Assembly: GCA_003993805.1 (NCBI GenBank)
Contig: RSEF01000001.1
Coordinates: 78,752,736 to 78,816,735, forward strand
Reading direction: 5' to 3'
DNA: 64,000 nucleotides
DNA from: Himantopus leucocephalus
Taxonomy: Eukaryota > Chordata > Aves > Charadriiformes > Recurvirostridae
Part shown: in pieces, positions 1 through 12,203 of the stretch
How positions within the stretch are numbered: the first letter of the stretch is position 1
Layout: each line of letters begins with the position of its first letter
The notes under the pieces: model-generated
Databases searched by the model: none
Told to the model about the DNA's origin: nothing
The model's input: the letters and a program-made list of their open reading frames with translations, nothing else
Made by a program: the position numbers and the translations under genes

Positions 1-3000
1 GGAATGGTCTGTCTGTTCCCTTGTATCATCAGACAGAAGTGCATGTGACTTCTAAAATAGGCAGTACAGGAATGCACTGCTGGCTAATTTCCCCAGGCGG
101 GAAGAATAACACATCTCACCCAGAATGCCCTCAAACATTTTCATTTGGACAAACAATCACCAACAAACCCCAGACAGTTCAACATCCAATAGCTACTTTG
201 CTGTAACCCATGGACTCCTGCTAGAGTCTCCCAGGTGCCAATAGCTCTTCATGAATTCTACTACCTCCATCTCTCCAGATGATGCAACTTACTTTATGGA
301 ATTGATTTCTTTGAATAAGTTCTACCATCCTTAACAGGAACTGTGTGCTATGATCTGATTGATCAGAAAACTCCTCCACAGGGTCCAAGCTTCTGCTCTG
401 AAAACCATCTCAAAAACTGGCTGTTGCTAGGCAAGTTTTTGTCAGAAAGTTGAACAGCTGTTTAACAGGGTGTTGAGGGTAATGCACATTTCAGTATTTC
501 CTATTTCAAGCTATATTTTCATATTTTTGAATCTTTAACATAGATGAAGATGTATCTGATTGCTCTTTCATAGACAAATTCAATACAACATTGAGGAATG
601 AAAAGCTGTTCTATTTTTCCTTGTTACCTCATCAAACTTCTACAGAAATACTCTACGCTGTTTAACAGAGATAGAATAAGAATGAATATTTTTCTGGAAC
701 TAAACTTACAGTGATAACTTTCTGAGATACAAAGAAAATTAATGTAAGATGATGGATAAGATGGGACATGGAACATTATGTATTTTGCCTCATGGCTACT
801 GTCTGTAGGGCTGCTAGTAATACTTCACTGACAAAAATACTATATATATATATGAAATTGTCTTTGGATAGACAGCTACAAGACAGCACTATACCAGGAA
901 CTGTGAAACAAATGTTATGGGACTGATTTGGGATTGAAGAGTGCTGGCAAGCTAATTTGCAAACACAGATGTGTGGGCAGACATATTATATGTATCCTGA
1001 ACAGTTCTGCTATACTATTCTGTACAGAATTATTCTGGGTATAAGTATTTGATAGAACACTAAAGCACCAGTGAAATTGATGGCTAAAATTAGGTAATAC
1101 GATTCTTTTTTGAAGGTGGTTGGCAAAAAAAGCTTCCTTGCTGAATAGTTTGCCTCAAATTTGTTAGAAAATGCTTGGCAATAGTTACCTGCATAATCAA
1201 TATGTGTACTAAAATATGTTATTCCCTTGTCGATATAGCTTAGGATTTTTTAGAAGACAGTATTTTGTTTGTGTTTTTTAAGACCCTCAGACTTATTTCA
1301 CAATGCTGCATACTCTCACAATCAAAGTAACCACAAATTCTGCCTCCAAAACCATTCTAATTCAGCTGGCATTTCTGCTCAACAGACTCATTATTTATCA
1401 TAATTCATGTAGGCTTGTCTTCATATATGAAAAATGGTAAAAAGTAAGGAAATAGAGTTTATATCTACCAAAAGTTTGTAATCAAATTTTTTTATACCAA
1501 AGTTTAAACAGCAATAGCTGTTGTTGAGTTTCACGTTGAGTTGCAAGTGGGAGAGGATAGATTATGCATCAGTTTAACAAACAGCAGATCAGATTAATTA
1601 CAATGACCTCATTGGCATGAGAGAGACCAAAATTTAATCTTACGTCTAATACACAAATTTAAACAGGTGACCATAAGTCTACTGTATTATATTAGGAAAT
1701 GGGAGCTTACCTATCAAGGAAAAAAAAAAGCTCCTCACTTTTCTGGTTTTTTAACAAAAGGTTAATTTTTTCTGTAGCAATTTACCTAGGTATAAATCAA
1801 CAGTAATTACCAAAAAATTGTAAAATTTTGCTAGCAATTGGTACATGTGGTGTTTCATCTTGTTTTGTTTATCGGTTGGTATACCTGCATTCAACTTTGG
1901 AGACCTAAAGCGTTTCATAGATGGGAGAAGCTTCAGCCTTATGGCAGCCAATGAAATCCAAAAAAAGGACTCTATATATTTCAGGTATGACACAAATCAT
2001 TCCTTTTCAGAATAGCTGACTGTCAAGGTTATGGTAATATCTATCAATTCAGCCTCTTCTGAAAGGTACTCATGGAGAATGATTTAAATCTTGATTTTAA
2101 ATCACATGCTGTCCCATAAATGCTGTATTTGTGTGGTGGGGAACTTACATGTCTATGGGACTTCTCTGCATAATACTGCATCCTGTCAATCCTTGAATTT
2201 GATTGATGATGAACTTAGTCTGCTCTCAAGTACTTATATAAAATCCCACTGACTTCCAATTTTGGCACAGAATGTACTGAAATTTTTGAAAAGACATATA
2301 AAATTAGACTCCCATTATTTTTATGTCAGTGAATTAATGTACATTGAGCAGACAAGTTTGTACTTTAAAGTGGACTCCATGGTCCTAAATTACTTGTTGA
2401 TTTCTTTTTGATGTGTTCTGCTCCACAAGTTTGGTGTTTACGTAGTTTGTAAAAAAGTCATGTATTGATATTAGGTTAGAAATCAGTACCTTTCTGTAAT
2501 CTCTAAACAGGAGTTACTGTTTTAAATACTTTAATATTCAGTTTGTTCCAAGTGATACAGATAAATCTTGTCCCAATAACCAACACTTTTCATTTTTTTT
2601 CACACCGCACCTCCCATAAAATACATAATGAGATCACAAATTTGGGTCTGTGGGACCTCAGGGCAGAAAAGCAGAAGGCAGAGGAGAGCAACCAGCAATT
2701 TGTTCACTACAAAAAATTGTTTCATTCTTTATATGAAGATTAAGATTAGCTAAAACATATTGCTGCAGTATTTAATGCTAACAAAGCACTATCATGTATG
2801 TTTTGAAAAACATTTTAAAAATTCTCATTTGTTCAACATGGTCATGATGTATAAAACTAATACTATATAAAAGTGCAGAGCATCTTATAAAGACTGTCAC
2901 TCTGAGTAGGTATTTGGGGAAAGTTTAGCCAGTCTAAGTATGAGATTTTTGTTTAAATTTGAACTCTCTCTTCTCTGTTTTTCCTACGTCATGCGTTGTT

Positions 3001-6000
3001 TTTTTACATTCTGTTGTTTATTGCTCTTAGCTGTGTTTCTGATGATAGCATCAAATCTGAGGCCTGTTTAAGTTGTTTCAGTTTAAATGCATAAAAGTAA
3101 ATAATTTCCAGTTACGTAATTATTGTCACTCCAAATAGCCGTGTCTTTGTGATTTGCCTTATAACTACTGTCACTTTTCAGTGACTACCAGGCATTTAAA
3201 TACCGGTAGTCTGGCTGAGAGCCATCATTAGCAAATCAAAGCAGATGTATTTGTATATTTTTTCTTCTGTCCTCAGAGTTCTCTGTACTGCTGCTACCTT
3301 AGCTTTTGACTCCCACCAAACTGTTAGTCTGACTCATAGCAGAAATTGGTTTTGGCTCAAAATTGAGTTTTCTTAGCAATTACTTTCCTCATATTAGGGG
3401 TAGAACAATAGCGTCTACAATGGGTTTATATAGTCTTCGAGAAAGCCCAGTGGCAAAGCCATGACACAGATGAATTTGTCTGAGTCATGTTCTGGAGAGC
3501 TGCCCTCATTCCCGTTCCCTGGATTTCTCTCTGTGCCCAGGAGCCTCCCTTTCCCACGTGCTGTCTTATCCTCAAAGTGAGGAACCATAGCAGATTTGCC
3601 CTCAGCAAATACTGCTGTTTCCCACTAGAATATAGTTGTTGGCAGTTAGATTTCTTTCACTATTACATGCAATTTTCTTACAAAACTATTTTTTCCTGGT
3701 CTAGTAGGAATCTTCAACAAGGCAGTACTGTGATCAAGAGTTCCTGAAGTGAGATGTATGAGGTATGATTTAATAACTACTTCACCAGAGACGTGAGGAA
3801 ATGATCCACCTACTTTGGGCCACAGGTCTGTCTGTTGAATGAGGATGGAACAGTCTCTTTCTTTTGTCCTATTGTCATCTGTTTAGATTGTAAGTCCCTT
3901 GGGATGCAGCTTGTGCTTTGCAAAGCATAGGTCCTTGTTTCAACTGGACAACCTTCACAACCTTCAGGACTGAATTCATTACAAGGGTCAGGAAGAATAG
4001 GGACAGACATTAAGCAGATTAAACGTTGCAGAAGCATCAATCACTGAAAAGGTGACAGATTTCTAATAGCCAATTTTCACTGAAGAAACGAAGGGAAAAG
4101 TATGTTTCTGTGCAATTATACCTACTCATTAACTCAATAATAATCATATCTTTGGCTAGCGAATTCCTTGCGTTTCAGACGTGGGTTTTATTTAGCTGAG
4201 GCTACAGTCATTATCAAGACTCATTCCTCTCTCCCCAGCTTATTTTTTAAATTCACTAAAGTGATAAGCCTAAAATAGGTTAATTTTTACATCCTTCTAT
4301 GGCCTTTATGCACTAAAGTAATAAAATCTGTGTCACTACTTTATTTCCTACTGCTAATGCTGACATCTGGAGTGTGTAGACCAGCAATGTGTTTATTTTT
4401 TAAATTGCTTGGAACATACAGTTTTGCAATAAAAGGCAAAGATGCAAAATAAAAACCAGCCCATCCTGATATTTTGGGAGGACATACAAAAAAACCAAAC
4501 CTAACTTAGGGCATGATTTCATAGAAGAGAAAAATGTGCAATAAAACTCTAGGTCTGTTTTTGTTTATTTTTTTTCCTAGTTCTGTTGTTCCCAGCTGCC
4601 CTCAACAAATAGTGTCTAGAAATTAAAGTGTCTTATTGTGGAATATGGAATAAGGTTCGTTGTAGAGTGAGACACAGCAGAAGAATCTGGAACTTTATTA
4701 ATTGAGGTAGTACTTATTCTTTTTAAAAGGCCAAATAAACTAATTTCAGTATGCATTTTGGGAGAAGAAGGGAAAAGAAAGTGCTAAATAGGTAAAGAAA
4801 AAATAATCCAGTAGGAAGAAAGGTGATGAAAACAGGAAGGACCAAAAAAGTCGAGGTCAGAAAGACAGTAAATAAGTGATTCTGCAGAAAGACAACTTTT
4901 AATCTGATTCATTGTTGTTTTGGTTACTTAAAGTCTCAGTTTTACACAATGTCTTGTGCATTGTATCCTGTCTTGTAAACACAAGTAGAACAGGCAGCTC
5001 TGTTGCATTTAAAAGCTTTCAAATTCAAAATGGCTGTGAAGAGTCAAGGTCTCTTGACCACAAATTTGCTTTCAAAATTTTGTTTAAGTAGAACAGCCAA
5101 CAGTTATAAACATAAATAACATTCGATATTTATTGACTTTTGCCAGCAAGGAAAGTATTATCTCAATAACATTTTGGAAGGCCTTTTATGAAAAGTTAAT
5201 GCATTATATATATTTAGGTCTTTTAGCCATTAAATGTGCCATTTGACAACATAAATGCTTTGCTTCTGAGTCCCACAAAAAGGTCTTTTCAAAAAGACAA
5301 TAAAATTGCAGATGAAATATTTTTATTAGAGATTTGGGTATTGTAAAATTAACTGCTACAACTACATTGGCAACTTAAGGGGTTTGGAAAGCACACTAAA
5401 ACACTCTTAACCTGCACTAATTGCATGTCCTGTTTTTTCTACTATTCTACCCTATCTTATAAGGATATAAATTAAAATACCTACCAATTATCTGTGGTGG
5501 CATAGCACAATATTCTTTTGAGCAGAGTATAAAAGAGAGAAGACTAAAATAATAGTGTGTAACACTTGGTATCTAAGAAGTGCTGTGTAAATAGTAATTC
5601 TTATGAACAATAGCTTCCTGACACAATATACATCTCAACTTCTTTTCTATATATATGAGCAGCAGACAAAGCTCAAAGCCAGTCATTTAAAACTTCAGGC
5701 TTTGAGGAAGGGTGATGCGATATCTGATGCAAGAGTTCAGCAGACAGAGATATGTCCCTCTGACTGTATTAGGAACATTCCTTGTGAAATACCTGAATTA
5801 GTGTTGAGGTATATCTCCGCTATTGTACCACCTGCAACGCTTGCTGTTCACGTTTTAGGGTTGGCAAAATTGAAACACTGAAACTGTAATCTTAAACTAC
5901 CCAGTAAATCCAGCAGATTAAGCCAAGGACCCAAGAGAGGTGTGTCTTGTGACTAAATCTTGATTTTTTTTTCCCCAGGAACACGCTATGTCCTTAACGA

Positions 6001-6169
6001 CTACTGTTTTGATCTTATCAAGTCTTTAAATACCTGCTGTGAGGGGCTAAAGGAGGTGATCACTGTTGTTTTGTTAAGGGGAAAAAAAAACCAAAAGACA
6101 AACCTCAAAAGAATATTCATACAGAAATGTTCTTCTTGATATTTGTAGTTTGGTGTTTGGCTTTCTCAG
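1..6169. other. AT-rich intergenic or intronic DNA, no gene recognised
   Basis: No open frame here exceeds about 92 codons, and none of the translations resembles a known family. The stretch is AT-rich single-copy DNA with small simple tracts only, for example a TA run near 839-853 and an A run near 1720. I saw no interspersed repeat that I could name and no tRNA-like or snRNA-like element. Confidence 0.7.
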
Positions 6170-6256
6170 CAAATTATCCAGAAAAAAATTGTATGGTTCC
6201 ATATAATATGTATATAGTCTGCCTATATAAAGCTATACACAAATCTAGGCATCTAG
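6170..6256 (+). other. Candidate 87-nt exon of unknown nature (weak)
   Basis: The segment follows a good acceptor (pyrimidine-rich, ending TTTCTCAG) and ends at a consensus donor, TAG|GTAAGT. Its length is a multiple of three, and one frame is open throughout (starting after two bases, NYPEKNCMVPYNMYIV...). The translation has no recognisable motif and its composition is like AT-rich non-coding DNA. It may be a chance pairing of splice signals or an exon of a non-coding transcript. Confidence 0.12.
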
Positions 6257-9200
6257 GTAAGTAATCGATCTTATACAAAATACACCTTCCTTTCTCTCCA
6301 GTGCATGGGAGTCTGTATCCACTTTTCCTGAGGTCAGCTTCAGTGTATTAGTGTATTACTTAAACACTGAATTCTGAGTGCTCAAGAGTGCTCCCACAGA
6401 CAGCATGACATATCCCTAAGTTTGTTGAAGTTAACATTGAAACTGGACTTCTGTAGCACTGAATCAGATTTACAGAAAATGAGTCCCTTGCTTTTAACAG
6501 GCACGTGATTACGATAAATGCGTATCATACAGGTGAAGTAACTGAGCAACCGTAACTGGTAGATTGTGAGAATCCCATTTTCGATTCACGACATTTGTAA
6601 CCTAATTGAATTATTTTTATGTTTTGCTAGATGAATATGATAGAAAGATTAAGCATGAAACTGAAAATAAGCAGGTAGAGTCATCCAATATTGTGTTTGT
6701 CTATGGCAAGAAACACAAAGTACACAGAACAGACCAGGTTCAGCAGAAAGAGCAAGAACTTAAATGATATGATGTTGGGACTTTATTCTTTCAGTTGTGT
6801 AACAGGTTACAATGTAACAGTGATAGGGTATCCTCCAGCTGTCCTGGAAAATAGGAATAGAGGAGCTTATTATATGGTGAGTGTGCAATAGTGAATGTGT
6901 CATTCATACTGCCAGTTGTTTCCTCTGTTCACAGAACACCATGGCATACTTCTGGACAGACTAACAATACAAAATTACTTGCTCTCTGTTTTGAGCTACT
7001 AGGAAAGTGACGGCTACTGTGAATTCTTCATACAGACTTTATGCTCTAACAAAGCATGCATTATCTTTGCTTATAATAAATGAACACTGATAGCCACAAT
7101 GAACACGACTAATAACTTAGATGTATATTTCAAAATAGTACCCAAGTGCCTATTCACTGCCTGATTGGGGGAAGCAAGAGGATTCCCAACTCATATCTAG
7201 TGTACTGCTTAAAAAATTAGGCTTTGATGTTTCATATGCAGTTCATTTGAAGAAGAAGCAAGAAGAATGCTTACTTGGCAGAGATACAGCATATCCTAAC
7301 TAAATTACCTCCATTATTATTGGCTTTATTAATAAAATGACATTTTTGCAATTACCTCAGTATTTGCCAGGGAATATTATGCAATTGCTACAATTTGCCA
7401 CTGTGAACTAACTGTATGCTGGTTAAATATGTTCAGCAGATAGGAAATGGAGGTGTCTGATAGAAAATGCTAGTTTTTTCTAGTAATCTCAGAGGTCAAA
7501 GTAAAGGAAAAAAAGAAAAATAATCATTACACAGATCAGAAAGGGTATTAAGTTAAGGACAGGGAAGAAAGAGAGAAATTATAGCACTACTTTTGCTGGA
7601 AATGAGTATGGCCTAGTACAAAACCCACGGGAAATTAATAAACAAATGTTCCTGAGACAGAAAGTCCCATCTTGCCCCTGACAAGTCCATTTTGTCTTTA
7701 TAAATAACATCCAAAGGATGTGGGTCATACACAGCAGTCTAGTTAAGCAGTCTCTAGTTCCAGGCATCTAAAATTTGGTCACATCAAAGTGTGAGTTAAG
7801 ATTCATTGTCAGGATTTCAGTAACTCCACTGGAGCAAGAGTACTGAGGAACAATCAGACAGTAGTTCTCCCCCATCAAATTTACTTGGGAGCGAAGAACA
7901 GACCTGGGCCTTTCTTGGGTTGTTGGCCATTGTTGAAATATGCCTATTCAATAGAAATTCCAAAATTAAGTCTCCAACTGGAAAGAAGGACTAACGGTGA
8001 AGGGAAGAGTACACACTGTCATACACCGTGCAGAAAGGAGGACACAGCCTGGGTTTAAAAATGATCTTGAGCTGTTGCTTTGAGTCACAAGGAGGAAAAA
8101 ATACCAAATTAATGAAATTTATTTCACTTGTGATGCCTTTTTCTCTGCTGTGTTCTTTCAGGTAGCTCAACAAGTAATTTTAGCATAGTCTTTATGTGAG
8201 CTGTGGAACGGTATTCAAAAAATAGCTTCTTCAGCAGAGTTCAAAGGAGCAAATAGGTACAACATTTTTCTCCATCAGACTTTGTTTTCTTCCAGAGATT
8301 GCTTTTAGAGAGATAAACAAATTTGTCATATTCTAAAACACTCCTGTCAAACTTTTTTTCCCCAAAAAATACTTAATTAGATTTTTAGATAACAAAGCTT
8401 GGTAAATTCTCTCAGTACTGTCAGCATTCATTTACAGGAATGTTAGCTATGTCACATCATCTGTGGTCTTTATTTTGGAACAGCACTAATGCTGGAAATC
8501 AAGCTGGCTAGCAAGCAGCTCAAGAACACAAACACTGTCTTTTGGAAGAGACAACAAACTTCCATCTGCCTTCAGATATCAGTGAGCTCTCCCTAAAGGC
8601 AGAACGGCGAGTGAAGTGTTCCTAGATGGCCACTGCATAAGCAATGGTAGAAGAAACCAACCTCCCCAGGTTGTCAGACAAATGACCTACAGATTCCCAT
8701 TTAAAGGACTGAGCTGTACTAGTGGCAGCCAATATAATTCACAGGCAAGGAGATAGGTAAAAAGAGCGTCTGTCAGTATTTTTGGGAAACTATGTGGCTT
8801 GAACAACGGAGCACAGATTTTATAGTTCTTACAACGATAAGAGCTTGTCACAACATTTTTTGTAGCAGAGTATCTTTTCGTTACTCCACACTCCGGCATG
8901 CAATGTTTTCTGTGGAGTGGGCTATACTAAAATTGTCAGTGTTAAGTGTAACTTATTCTGTGATTGTTCCTGACGCTGCGGTACCAATCTGTTCTCTACT
9001 GGTCTACCACCACAGCTTTCAATGGGCTCTTATAAGGTTCTCTTACAGCCATCAACAAGAGCCAGTTGATAGATCTAAAGGCTATGTAGAGAGCCAGTGA
9101 AATATCTCTTAGGCTGGGTATGTGCTACAGAACTGATGTTACGGTGATTTTGTTAAAGATTTCCAGTAAGATGATAAACTGTATCTCAGATTCCAGTTAA

Positions 9201-11022
9201 CAGAAAAGAACGGTATTTTGCCAATTTTATGTCATGCGTGACGGTTATATCCAGGCCTTTTTGTTGCTCGTTAATTAATCATGCTTTGCCTGTCCAAAAC
9301 TAGAAAAAAATAGAGTATTAACTGTAATACTTTCATATAGAAGAAACTGCATATAGAGTCCTGGTCTCTTAAGCTTTCTTTGTCTTTTACTGTTTACCTG
9401 AAGTGGTGATCAGTATTCTAAGTCAGTCCATCCATTAATTTTCTCACAGAAAATATGGATCAGGCCTTTCAATGAGCAGATGAAACAAGCTGATCGTTGC
9501 CAGCCTTGATAAATTTTGCTTAATTGGACCTGGCAAACGCACAACAAACACTGTGATGTGGACTTAATATAGCACCTACCCTTTTAAAATGTCTGTAGTG
9601 CAGTTGGCATAGCATACAAAAAGTTCTGCTCTCTACATTTAAAGTGCTGCAATAATTCTCAAGATTCACAAAGAAATTCAATGTTTTTTTTGCTGTGGGA
9701 AAAAAGAAAAAAACACCACAACCAAACCAAAACCCACAACTCAAATTAAGATTCTATTTACCCTTTTCAGTCTGTTAACAAATACAGAGACTCTGGGAAC
9801 AATCTGTTCTGGAGAGATGACCCTGCGTATAACCTCAATTAACCATTAGAAACCAGAAGAGCCTTTTGGGGCCTACAGTTATTTAAGAACTCTAACACTT
9901 AAACGAAAGATGTAGATGATGTTATTTCTTTCATTATAAAGTTACAGTAGTGAGGTCCTATTCTACTGATCAGTACCAACCCAACAGGATACAGCCTCTG
10001 CCTTATGATTAACCATTTCAAAAAGACAAAATGACATGAGTGCTAGATTACGTGAGCCATATAAGCATTTGACCTGATGCCAAACCAGGAATTAACCTCC
10101 AAATGTCTTCAGTCCTGGAGCACTGTATTCACCTCAAGACCACCCACTCTTTGCACCATAACAAAATAGAGACCACTGACAGCACCATAGGAAGGGGCTG
10201 CTGGGAGAGACCTTTTACATCAGGTCAATTCTGTACAGAAATAGTTATTTTGGGGTTTTTTTTTTCTATTGCTTTTGTATTTATAAAGCCTCTTGGATCA
10301 TTGCAGTTAAAAGGGGCAAGCACTTCTGAACTGGTTGTTAATATTTCTTGGTAATATGCTTAGTATTTTCTTATTGTAGCATACATTCAAAGATAAATGG
10401 CATTTCAATATATTAAAACTTAAAAGTTCTCTGATTGTCAGTTTACGAGATAGTTTAAACTGATGCAACTTCATTGACTTCTCTGAAATGTAGCCATTTT
10501 GCACCAGCAGAACATTTGGTCCCACAACCACAGCACAGCTATTCCACAACAGGGTGAATCCAACATCTACCAGGACAGGGATCATTACCCTTGCTTTGTG
10601 TTGGTGATGTCACATATACCTTCTCTGAGTGATTCTGGGACTTCAAGCTCATAGCTTTAAAAATATTCTTGTCAGTGACTTACTATGTCTTTCCCACTGT
10701 CACATCCTTGCACTACTACATCCAAGTAATAGGTTATTTTCTTGTAGTCTTTCCCTAAATACTTGCTAACATCTGCAGGTAACAACCACTGAACACTAAT
10801 CTACTTTGACAGGAAGCACACCTATTAAGTAATTTGGTGGAAATGAGAAGAAAACCTCGTGGCCTGAGGAAGGCAAGTAGCCTCTCCCTGAAAGTGCTAG
10901 AATCACTGGTGCCCACAATGGTACGAGCACTCCCTTCATACAAGTTTCAGGATAGGTGTGATGATTACAGGGGGCCAAACCCAGAGAAAATTTATTTAAA
11001 TACGTATTTTGAAATATTTTTT

Positions 11023-11040
11023 AAGTTCTTTCAAGAACTT
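11023..11040. repeat. Perfect inverted repeat, 8-bp arms, 2-nt loop
   Basis: AAGTTCTT (11023-11030) and AAGAACTT (11033-11040) are exact reverse complements separated by TC. The 18-bp near-palindrome could be a dimeric protein site or a chance inverted repeat in AT-rich DNA. Nothing around it decides between these. Confidence 0.6.
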
Positions 11041-12188
11041 CTGGTTGTAAAGTTGAAGAAAATATGGTCTTCTTCATTTGGTTTGAGAAATCCTGGACAA
11101 CCTGGCTGGATTCTGTGCTTCAGGATGAAGGAATCATGTGAAGCAGATAGTTATAGCTCTAGTTTTAGGTGAATAATCCTTGGCAAAAGGACTTGAAAAA
11201 GCTGATCTGGTTTTTTAGGGGATTTTTAAGGAAGAGAGTAAGGATTCACTTGGGGATTTTTGTTGCTTTGTTGGGTTTGGGTGGGTTTTTTTGTGAGAGG
11301 GAGTCTGTGTTCTACTCATCCCTTATAAAAGAGCTGGGATCCTGCATGGGCTTGCTGTGATCTGACTCACCAGCTCTGGTCAGAGCTTTGGGTAGATATG
11401 GTCTCCAGAGAGCAGATTAATGAGAATGGCTAATGGGAAACCAGATTCACAACCAAAAGTGGTAGCAGACAGCACGTCCATCAAGATGATCAGCAACTTC
11501 ACCGGCACTTCCACTTTCTAGTGCATGCTGACCACTGAGGGTGGACAGCAGCATTCCCACACCTGGATGCCTGCTAGTCCCTGCCCTTGGGACAATAAAT
11601 CCTTCTGCTTATGAGTTGGTTTCATCCACATCTGGATACTAGTGAGCCTGTAAGGTACTGCTGAGGAAGGCTAATGGTTGGTTATGGTTGGTTATTTTAC
11701 CCTCGGTCGTTGTATTCTGAGGAGTAATGGTCTCACACATTTTGGGTTGTTTGGTTTTCCAAGTTGTGAGTCTTAATGAGTTTCCCTTTCATGTCCGCTC
11801 CCTAATAATGTTCTGCTTCTGTAAATCGGTTTAAAGCACAGCTTGCAAATGGAGATTCACAAGCACTTCTTACCAAGAACCCAGATAATATAATTCGTAT
11901 TCATGAAGGGCTCAAATGTGGTTTTGCATTTTGTTTCATACTGTTTCCAGTAGTTTTTCAGTGAACCTCGTCATTCTTTTTGCCAGTCAGTGCCTGTCAG
12001 AAAGGTTACGGCAGTTTGCAAAAATCTGGCTACCACTTTACAGGATGTAGATAGCTGAATTAGTGAATGCGGGATTCACTGTACAATAATCACCTTTGTT
12101 TAGGGCTTTTGCAAAGTCTGGAAGCGCTGGCACTGTGCCTGGTTCAATGTAGCTATTAGAGTCTTTTCATTGACTTTAATTGGAGCTG

Positions 12189-12203
12189 GATTAGGGCCTA
12201 ATC
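12189..12203. repeat. Short palindrome, 7-bp arms around one base
   Basis: GATTAGG and CCTAATC are exact reverse complements around a single central G. It is short enough to be chance. Confidence 0.5.

Noticed and set aside
6540..6600. tRNA-like T-loop phrase TTTTCGATTCAC
   Set aside because: No matching acceptor stem, D-arm or A-box, and the B-box is imperfect.
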